NCBI GenBank assembly: GCA_024653645.1
Contig: JANLHK010000132.1
Span: 1-5,685, forward strand
Origin: Candidatus Roizmanbacteria bacterium
GTDB taxonomy: Bacteria; Patescibacteriota; Microgenomatia; UBA1406
Direction of reading: 5' to 3'
DNA length: 5,685 nt
The translations under genes and the position numbers were made by a program. Below, piece by piece: positions 1-4,737 of the stretch; the stretch's first letter is position 1, and the number at the start of each line of letters is the position of its first letter. The notes beneath the pieces were generated by a model. It worked only from the letters and a program-made list of their open reading frames with translations. It ran no database searches and had not been told where the DNA came from.

Positions 1-1074
1 GGCAAAGAAAGGGAGGGCGCTATATAAGTAATGTTCATAAAAAATACCATTCAATAAAATCACACCTGAATAAAATCCCATAATGCCATGCATCCCTATA
101 TATCCGCCTATCGCTAGAATTCCGTATTGTTGATTCTTCTTATACAGCCACCAGAGCAAGCCAATGAATAGCGCCTGCGTGGTCACGAACCATACGGTCC
201 AGTGACTGATAAGTGAGGTCACAATTTTTACCGTGGATTCATCTCGTTCCATATGCAAATTAAATGGGAACAGCAATACTTGCCAATAAAAAAAATAATT
301 TCTCAAAAACGTTGCAAGACGTACTATCACAGAGGTTGAATATGGGGTATCTCCCCACGTTTCATAGCTGGTAATAAACTCAAGAACAGTAAAGCGGAGT
401 AATAAATATACAATGGCTATAAGCATATGGGGCATATAGCGCTTCAGTGCGTGGATTAATTGAGGAGAAAAACCGTATTGGATTAGGCTCAGGGTAGGAA
501 AAATCGCAAAAGCAAGCAGCCCTGACTCTTTCGATAGTAAAGCGCATATAAAAAAGAAGGTGCTTACTAAAACAAATCTTGTTTCTCTTTTTTGGTTACA
601 TAAAAAGGAAAGAAGCAGGAAAAACATGAACATCATATCGGATCTGCCGCTCACATACGACACCGCTTCCGTCTGAATCGGATGCAGCAAAAAAATGAGG
701 GTTGCCCCCAGTGAAAATGCCCAGGATATTCGTATGCTTCGCATAACCAAATACACCATCACGCCCGCAGCAATATGCCACAGTATATTCGAAAGGTGAA
801 AAATGAAAGGGTTAAATCCAAAGATTGCATGCTCAAAGGCATAGGTAGTTAACTGGAGAGGGCGGTAATAGTTTGATTTTTTCCCACGGCCTGCAGTGGC
901 ACTGTCGGTAAAAAATTTCTCTACATTAAAATCTGCGACATGCTTGTTTGCGAATACAAAGTCTTCATCATCCCATAAGAAGCCGCCAAAAAAACTGGGA
1001 ATATATACAACAAACGTTATCCCTATTAATACCAGTAGTGTGTGATGCTTGATAAAGGAAATGATTTTTTCCAT
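1..1074 (-). CDS. GT-C fold membrane glycosyltransferase, TMTC/PMT-like (C-terminus outside window)
   Basis: This is a polytopic membrane protein likely to transfer a sugar from a lipid-linked donor to protein or glycan on the outer face of the membrane. I read 358 residues by hand on the minus strand. The frame is uninterrupted and runs off the left edge, so the C-terminal part, where TMTC-type proteins carry TPR repeats, is not seen. About nine hydrophobic segments are visible, the first at residues 9-28. The first external loop has WDDED (34-38), the acidic pair expected for GT-C catalysis. Other TMTC-like landmarks are YYRPL (69-73), HPIQTEAVSYVSGRSD (131-146), LLSKES (179-184) and EHYLY (347-351), which resembles the ERYLYLPS motif. 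The ATG at 1074 lies 2 bp after the queA stop and has no Shine-Dalgarno sequence, so translational coupling is likely. The family call is fairly secure; donor and acceptor are unknown. Confidence 0.82.
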   Translation of the reverse strand, partial: MEKIISFIKHHTLLVLIGITFVVYIPSFFGGFLWDDEDFVFANKHVADFNVEKFFTDSATAGRGKKSNYYRPLQLTTYAFEHAIFGFNPFIFHLSNILWHIAAGVMVYLVMRSIRISWAFSLGATLIFLLHPIQTEAVSYVSGRSDMMFMFFLLLSFLCNQKRETRFVLVSTFFFICALLSKESGLLAFAIFPTLSLIQYGFSPQLIHALKRYMPHMLIAIVYLLLRFTVLEFITSYETWGDTPYSTSVIVRLATFLRNYFFYWQVLLFPFNLHMERDESTVKIVTSLISHWTVWFVTTQALFIGLLWWLYKKNQQYGILAIGGYIGMHGIMGFYSGVILLNGIFYEHYLYSALPFFA

Positions 1075-1076
1075 AT

Positions 1077-2114
1077 TTAGAGAATAAGCATCGTATCACC
1101 CAACGAATAAAAACGAAATTCATGCTGTATTGCCATATGGTATAACTCTACCAAATGATGTGGTGCGTGTTTATCCTGCAAGAATGCTTCTACTAACATC
1201 ATGAGAGAGGACTTGGGTAAATGGAAGTTAGTAATCAGGTGTCGCACATAGGCAAAATGGTACGGTGGATGAATAAAGATGTCAGTGGTACCTGTGGGTT
1301 TCTTTTGAACAGCGTATGATTCAAGAGTACGAACGACGGTGGTACCAACCGCCGTAATATCTGATGCCGCTGATAACATCTGTTGAGTAGATACTGGAAT
1401 ATCGTACCATTCCTCATGCAGTTTATTTTCTTCAATATGTTTCTGAGTAAGGGGTGCAAAGGTGCCCAATCCTACCAGTAAAGAGATATGGCTTTTCTGT
1501 ATGCCTTTTTTTTCCAACGTTTTAAAAACCTCATTCGTAAAATGCAGACTGGCGGTCGGGGCTGCAGTCGCTCCACCTGCAGGCAGTGGCTGTGCAAATA
1601 TAGTTTGATACCGATCCTTCATACTGGCCGGTGATAATGTGGTATCGCGAAGGTATAAGGGAATGGGCATAACACCATCCTTGTTTAGTAAACCCATAAG
1701 CGCTTCTCTGGTCAGGTGCAACGACACTATAAAGATACCTGATTCGCTGTGTTTAACTACGGTACCGATAACCTTTTCATTATGCAGTAACGTATCGTTT
1801 ATCGTGATCTTTCGATCAACCATCATCCGTATTTCATTTGATTTCTGTTCGGGTTCATTAACTAGAAACAAACAAACCACTTTGCCGCCCGTTTGCTTAT
1901 GAAGAGTTATGCGGGCGGGGGTAACTGATGCCGTATTACATACCAAGTGACTTTTTGCTGGTAGGTAATCAGCAATATGGCGAAAAACATCAAAAGTCAC
2001 TGATCCTGTTTTTGTGTCATATACCAGTAACTTACTACCATCCCGCTGCTGAACGGGTTCTTTTGCAATCAGTCGATCAGGAAGATCGTATGAATATAGG
2101 TCTCGATTTTTCAA
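1077..2114 (-). CDS. queA: S-adenosylmethionine:tRNA ribosyltransferase-isomerase (divergent QueA)
   Basis: QueA transfers and isomerises the ribosyl part of SAM onto preQ1 at the wobble position of GUN-anticodon tRNAs, giving epoxyqueuosine. Family landmarks in order, numbered from TTG-2114: YDLPDRLIA (9-17), QRDGSKLLVYD (22-33 region), AAPTASLHFT (184-193), VGLGTFAPL (214-222), LHEEWYDIP (232-240), AVGTTVVRTLES (255-266), LITNFHLPKSSLMMLVEAF (293-311) and a terminal FRFYSLGDTMLI. The length of 345 residues is normal. I chose TTG-2114 because QueA proteins usually begin about ten residues before YDLP and because an extended -10 ends 7 nt upstream. ATG-2147 (356 aa) is the main alternative and is what an ATG-preferring caller would take; TTG-2153 is also possible. 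No start has a Shine-Dalgarno sequence. Several usually constant residues differ (NTASV, LLVG, PPY; see findings). No tgt or queG partner is in view. It is followed 2 bp later by the GT-C gene. Confidence 0.93.
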   Translation of the reverse strand: MKNRDLYSYDLPDRLIAKEPVQQRDGSKLLVYDTKTGSVTFDVFRHIADYLPAKSHLVCNTASVTPARITLHKQTGGKVVCLFLVNEPEQKSNEIRMMVDRKITINDTLLHNEKVIGTVVKHSESGIFIVSLHLTREALMGLLNKDGVMPIPLYLRDTTLSPASMKDRYQTIFAQPLPAGGATAAPTASLHFTNEVFKTLEKKGIQKSHISLLVGLGTFAPLTQKHIEENKLHEEWYDIPVSTQQMLSAASDITAVGTTVVRTLESYAVQKKPTGTTDIFIHPPYHFAYVRHLITNFHLPKSSLMMLVEAFLQDKHAPHHLVELYHMAIQHEFRFYSLGDTMLIL

Positions 2115-2121
2115 TGAGGAT

Positions 2122-2130
2122 ATTGTAGCA
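2122..2130 (-). promoter_or_regulatory. Extended -10 promoter for queA and the GT-C gene
   Basis: The minus strand reads TGC-TACAAT, an extended -10 with a 5/6 hexamer match. Exactly 7 nt separate the hexamer from TTG-2114, so transcription would begin at or next to the start codon. No good -35 exists at 16-18 bp; the nearest resembling hexamer, TTGTCA (2153-2148), has a 20-bp spacer. The same nine bases with the same 7-nt spacing precede the GIY-YIG gene. If this promoter is the real one, ATG-2147 is not transcribed and cannot be the start. Confidence 0.5.
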
Positions 2131-2146
2131 AACCGCGTTCTGCCCA

Positions 2147-2175
2147 TTGACAAAGTATGCGTACTTTACTACACT
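2147..2175 (+). promoter_or_regulatory. Sigma-70-type promoter for the DsbA-like gene
   Basis: A consensus -35, TTGACA (2147-2152), is followed by a 17-bp spacer and TACACT (2170-2175), which keeps the key first, second and last bases of the -10. The predicted start site near 2181-2183 leaves a leader of only about 5-7 nt before ATG-2188. The AGG at 2180-2182 is 5 nt from the ATG but would be at or near the 5' end of the mRNA, so it is a doubtful ribosome binding site. This is the best full promoter in the window. Confidence 0.6.
2152..2167. promoter_or_regulatory. Candidate operator: near-palindrome in the promoter spacer
   Basis: AAAGTATGCGTACTTT is symmetrical at 14 of 16 bases: arms AAAGTA and TACTTT around a GC centre. 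It fills the spacer between the -35 and -10 of the DsbA-like gene promoter and lies upstream of the divergent queA promoter, a usual place for a dimeric repressor site. No regulator gene is adjacent, and a short palindrome can arise by chance, so function is inferred only. Confidence 0.3.
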
Positions 2176-2187
2176 TCGTAGGTACCA

Positions 2188-2949
2188 ATGGTTAAAAAAA
2201 CAAACAAGAAAATCCTCGAGAGCATTTCTAAAAATCTGTCTTTCTTAAAGAGTATTACGATCAATCAAGTACTCGTAGTGTTATTGATTGGTGCTTCTTT
2301 TGTTATTGGAATGCTGTATACGAAACTGCAATATCTAGAAAAAGGCGGTGTACCGTCACAGGATATTGTTGGTGCACAAGGACAACCCGCTCCCTCTGGC
2401 CCTCCTCCTAAAGTAGAAATGGGATTGGGACAATATCCGATAAAAGGTGATAATAATGCAAAAGTAGAAATTGTTGAATTCGCTGATTTCCGCTGTCCGT
2501 TCTGCGAGAAATTTTACCAGGAAACCATGAAGCAAATCATTACTGACTATGTTGATACCGGTAAGGTAAAACTGGCCTATCGTAACTATGCATTCCTCGG
2601 TCCCGCTTCAACCGTAGCAGCAAATGCAGCGGAATGTGCCCATGAGCAGGACGGGTTCTGGGCCATGCATGATTGGTTGTTTGAAAATCAACCACCCGAA
2701 AGCGATACTACTTTGTATACCGTGGATGGTATGACCGAAGCAGCAGCAGCAATTGGACTTAATACTGAACAATTTAGATCATGCTTGGAAGCAAACAAAT
2801 ACAATGACCGCGTTGACAAGGATATGCAAGAGGGACAGGCAGGCGGAGTGAGTGGAACACCAACGACCTTCATTAATGGAGTCGCTATCGTAGGCGCGCA
2901 ACCTTATGCAGCGTTCAAAGCAGCAATTGATGCCGAGCTGAATAAATAA
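2188..2949 (+). CDS. Membrane-anchored DsbA-like thiol:disulfide oxidoreductase
   Basis: The likely role is to introduce or exchange disulfide bonds in exported proteins on the outer side of the cytoplasmic membrane. The 253-residue product has a lysine-rich cytoplasmic start, one transmembrane segment at about 27-47 acting as an uncleaved anchor, and a Pro/Gly-rich linker at about 54-75. A thioredoxin-fold domain of the DsbA/Thioredoxin_4 type runs from about 80 to 250. It shows FADFRCPFCEKFY with the CPFC active site at 103-106, a helical insert (about 145-215), and the cis-proline loop SGTPTTFING (222-231). Cys150 and Cys199 are extra cysteines that could pair within the insert. ATG-2188 is preceded by a well-formed promoter and almost no leader. 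No VKOR or DsbB partner for reoxidation is in the window. The fold and redox motif are clear; oxidase versus isomerase or reductase use cannot be decided from sequence. Confidence 0.92.
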   Translation: MVKKTNKKILESISKNLSFLKSITINQVLVVLLIGASFVIGMLYTKLQYLEKGGVPSQDIVGAQGQPAPSGPPPKVEMGLGQYPIKGDNNAKVEIVEFADFRCPFCEKFYQETMKQIITDYVDTGKVKLAYRNYAFLGPASTVAANAAECAHEQDGFWAMHDWLFENQPPESDTTLYTVDGMTEAAAAIGLNTEQFRSCLEANKYNDRVDKDMQEGQAGGVSGTPTTFINGVAIVGAQPYAAFKAAIDAELNK

Positions 2950-2953
2950 AGTG

Positions 2954-3676
2954 TTACGCGATTCTGACTGATCCTACAATAGCCTGATGATCACTTATAC
3001 CCGACACCACTTTAGCGTCACTGATGGTATAGCCACGGCTTGAAAACAGTCCATCAACCACATAAGGCAAGGGCCCGGCACGATGAAGCTGAGGATCAAT
3101 GGTGGTAGTTACGTTGGATGGAATATTGTCAGTATAGCATTGTGCGATTTTCCCCCAAATAGAACCCCCTCGCGGCGCATTAAAATCACCGCATAAAATA
3201 CACTCAGGTAGGGTAGACAGCTGCGCAAGCATGTTCTTCGCATCAACTTCTTGCCGCTCTATCACGTGCCCATCAGGGGACCAAGTAAAATGAGTATCGG
3301 CAAACGTATACGTATCACCGTTTTTTTCAACACGAACTGCAAGCACCATATGATTGTTTGCATACGGGTCCCGCTTTTCACCAGCTTGAGTGACGGGCAA
3401 CACATCTTTGTCGCCCGCATAATACAATACCCACGTTTCAAGAATAGGAAGGTTGGTTGCTATCGCTATGCCTTTAACACCATGTCCCACCACCTGCTTC
3501 ATCGGAACAAATACCAATTCCATATTAAGACTCTCTTTAAGATGGTCAACACTTGATTGCATCACTTCTTGCAAACACACTACGTCAGGCTGTTCTTGCT
3601 TGATAAACGGAATGATTTTATCCAAGTGCTTGTCGCCCTCAATGTTGATCGAAACCAATGTTATCTGAGAATTCAT
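2954..3676 (-). CDS. Endonuclease/exonuclease/phosphatase (EEP) family protein
   Basis: This is a metal-dependent phosphoesterase of the fold shared by exonuclease III, DNase I and sphingomyelinases. The substrate could be DNA, RNA, a phospholipid or an inositol phosphate and is not decided by sequence. The 240 residues carry the full catalytic set: Asn11 (SINIEG), Glu37 (CLQEVM), DTH at 127-129, GDFN at 163-166 (Asp164, Asn166), Asp208 (YVVDGLF) and the terminal SDH (228-230). It lacks a signal peptide or membrane segment and is probably cytoplasmic. The frame stays open upstream to 3955, but that extension covers the Nudix gene on the other strand and has no family similarity, so ATG-3676 is chosen; the motif order also fits a start there. 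A -10 ends 8 nt before this ATG. Its stop lies 4 bp from the end of the convergent DsbA-like gene. Confidence 0.88.
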   Translation of the reverse strand: MNSQITLVSINIEGDKHLDKIIPFIKQEQPDVVCLQEVMQSSVDHLKESLNMELVFVPMKQVVGHGVKGIAIATNLPILETWVLYYAGDKDVLPVTQAGEKRDPYANNHMVLAVRVEKNGDTYTFADTHFTWSPDGHVIERQEVDAKNMLAQLSTLPECILCGDFNAPRGGSIWGKIAQCYTDNIPSNVTTTIDPQLHRAGPLPYVVDGLFSSRGYTISDAKVVSGISDHQAIVGSVRIA

Positions 3677-3678
3677 AG

Positions 3679-3693
3679 TGTTATAGTATACCA
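3679..3693. promoter_or_regulatory. Symmetrical bidirectional promoter between the EEP and Nudix genes
   Basis: The 15 bp TGTTATAGTATACCA are palindromic at six of seven base pairs around G3686. The plus strand reads TGT-TATAGT (hexamer 3682-3687) and the minus strand TGG-TATACT (hexamer 3690-3685). Both are extended -10 elements with 5/6 hexamer matches, sharing their central bases. Predicted start sites are near 3694 rightward and 3678 leftward, giving a leader of about 4 nt for the Nudix gene (ATG-3698) and 1-2 nt for the EEP gene (ATG-3676). No convincing -35 was found on either side. Confidence 0.55.
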
Positions 3694-3697
3694 ATCC

Positions 3698-4105
3698 ATG
3701 CACAAGCAAATAACGGTCATTCTGGGAGTGTGCGTTAAGAACAATAAACTTCTTCTTATCCAACGCCATGAACCTGAATGCCCTGACGCCCATATGAAAT
3801 GGGAGTTTCCCGGAGGCAAGTTCGACTTTGGCGAAACTATTGAAGAGGCAGTTATACGGGAATGTAAAGAGGAAACCGGCATAGCAGTTGCTATTAAAAC
3901 ACTGCTTCCGTATACCCAAGTATCGTATTGGAACTACCAGTGGGGGACACAACAAACATTATTACTCTTTTACCTTTGTGAGTTTATACGGCAAGAAAAA
4001 GTACAGAAAGATCATCATGTCAACACGATGCAATGGGTCCCTTTACCAAAGGTGCATCATCTGGAAACACTTCCGGGTATTAAAGAAGTATTAGCGTATC
4101 TATAA
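3698..4105 (+). CDS. Nudix hydrolase, MutT-like
   Basis: Nudix enzymes hydrolyse nucleoside diphosphates linked to another group. MutT-like members cleanse oxidised dNTPs or act on related nucleotides. The 135-residue product contains one intact Nudix box: Gly40, Glu46, Arg54-Glu55, Glu58-Glu59 and Gly61-Ile62 follow the GX5EX7REUXEEXGU pattern exactly, with Cys56 at the hydrophobic position. WEFPGGK (35-41) just before it is typical of MutT-type proteins. The length matches a stand-alone domain. ATG-3698 is chosen because the longer frame from 3557 adds 47 residues lying antisense to the EEP coding region, and because the divergent promoter sits just upstream of 3698. The last 6 bp overlap the end of the convergent GIY-YIG gene. 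The substrate is unknown; 8-oxo-dGTP is a guess from resemblance only. Confidence 0.92.
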   Translation: MHKQITVILGVCVKNNKLLLIQRHEPECPDAHMKWEFPGGKFDFGETIEEAVIRECKEETGIAVAIKTLLPYTQVSYWNYQWGTQQTLLLFYLCEFIRQEKVQKDHHVNTMQWVPLPKVHHLETLPGIKEVLAYL

Positions 4106-4345
4106 CGTAATCAATTTTTCTTTTGCTGACTTCGGTAGTCGCTTGAGCTGCGCCTCACGACGCATGGCCTCGGCCCGTGTTTCGTATTTTTCCTGGTACA
4201 CTAATGTCAGTGTTTCAAATGATCGTGTATATTTTGCCGCCTTTGATTTCTTATCGAAATGTTCTTTCAATCTTCGTTCTAGATTATTCGTTTGACCGAT
4301 GTAGAGGGTATTAGCTGATGTTCGGAGAATATAAATGTAGAACAT
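4100..4345 (-). CDS. GIY-YIG nuclease-domain protein, UPF0213/YhbQ type
   Basis: This is a small, single-domain member of the GIY-YIG nuclease superfamily. YhbQ-type proteins are linked to DNA cleavage or repair, but the cellular role is poorly defined. The 81 residues start with MFYIYIL (the GIY strand, with Tyr3 and Tyr5), then LYIGQT (14-19, the YIG strand), NLERRLKEH (21-29), KYTR (38-41) and EAMRREAQLK (59-68), which holds the expected metal-binding glutamate (Glu64), followed by a basic tail. No DNA-binding or other module is attached, which argues against a homing endonuclease. ATG-4345 lies 17 bp after the response regulator stop and 7 nt after its own extended -10, so it can be expressed apart from the kinase operon, though readthrough is possible. 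Its stop codon region overlaps the end of the Nudix gene by 6 bp. Confidence 0.92.
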   Translation of the reverse strand: MFYIYILRTSANTLYIGQTNNLERRLKEHFDKKSKAAKYTRSFETLTLVYQEKYETRAEAMRREAQLKRLPKSAKEKLITL

Positions 4346-4352
4346 TATCTAC

Positions 4353-4361
4353 ATTGTAGCA
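4353..4361 (-). promoter_or_regulatory. Extended -10 promoter for the GIY-YIG gene
   Basis: The minus strand reads TGC-TACAAT within the 17-bp gap after the response regulator stop. Exactly 7 nt (GTAGATA) separate the hexamer from ATG-4345, so the mRNA should start at or beside the start codon. The nine bases and the spacing match those before queA TTG-2114. A -35 is not convincing; TTACTG with a 16-bp spacer is the closest. Confidence 0.5.
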
Positions 4362-4362
4362 A

Positions 4363-4737
4363 TCATTCCTCTGCCAGTAATTCTTTTATTTTATCAAGTA
4401 ATTCATCAAACTGAATATCACTTTTCACAAAGTAATATGATGGTTTGCTGCTTACGATCTCTGCAATTATTTTATCGTCGGGCTCAAGGTTAGTAAGTAC
4501 AATTATCTGTGTCTTTTTACCCACCTCTTCTTTACGAAGTTGATTAAGCATCGCCATCCCATCCATCACCGGCATTCTAATATCAAGCAATATGAGATCG
4601 GGGTTTTCAGACTTTGCCTTTTCAAGTCCTTTTTTCCCATTAATTGCCTCTATAACCTCATAGCCCCGTTCGGTTAGTTGAGCATTGAGAAGTTTTAAGT
4701 ATGCCAGCTCATCTTCAACGATCAAGATTTTTTTCAT
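4363..4737 (-). CDS. Single-domain response regulator (CheY-like receiver)
   Basis: This is the phosphoacceptor partner of the adjacent histidine kinase. The 124 residues are one complete receiver domain: acidic pair Glu8-Asp9 (IVEDE), phosphoacceptor Asp52 (LLDIRMPVMDG), switch Thr82 (VLTN) and conserved Lys105 (FVKSD). There is no DNA-binding, enzymatic or other output domain, so it must act through protein contacts, in a phosphorelay, or as a phosphate sink. ATG-4737 overlaps the kinase TGA stop as ATGA, a 4-bp overlap that points to translational coupling; no Shine-Dalgarno sequence is present. The GIY-YIG gene follows after 17 bp but has its own promoter-like element. The identification is secure; the downstream target is not visible here. 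Confidence 0.95.
   Translation of the reverse strand: MKKILIVEDELAYLKLLNAQLTERGYEVIEAINGKKGLEKAKSENPDLILLDIRMPVMDGMAMLNQLRKEEVGKKTQIIVLTNLEPDDKIIAEIVSSKPSYYFVKSDIQFDELLDKIKELLAEE

Noticed and set aside
596..781. 61-residue minus-strand open frame inside the GT-C gene
   Set aside because: It is out of frame with the TMTC-like motifs (HPIQTEAVSY, SGRSD) encoded by the same bases.
1235..2128. Open frames of 66-87 residues on either strand inside queA
   Set aside because: They overlap a gene with clear family motifs and show no recognisable domain of their own.
3557..3697. Upstream extension of the Nudix reading frame
   Set aside because: The extra 47 residues lie antisense to the conserved EEP coding sequence, resemble no Nudix N-terminus, and are separated from ATG-3698 by the promoter-like element.
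3677..3955. Upstream extension of the EEP reading frame
   Set aside because: It lies antisense to the Nudix box region, and the EEP fold begins at MNSQITLVSIN from ATG-3676; the extension is open by chance.
4092..4122. Possible intrinsic terminator after the Nudix gene (weak GCGT/ACGT stem followed by a T-rich run)
   Set aside because: The stem is only about four pairs including a G-U pair, and the T-run is interrupted and lies inside the GIY-YIG coding region.
4100..4345. GIY-YIG gene as a homing endonuclease or mobile element
   Set aside because: It is a single small UPF0213-type domain with no DNA-recognition module, and no intron, intein or flanking repeat is visible.
4363..4737. UGA recoding as in some CPR lineages (Gracilibacteria, SR1)
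   Set aside because: Both the kinase and the regulator end at TGA exactly where their domains end, and tryptophan and glycine positions in motifs use ordinary codons.
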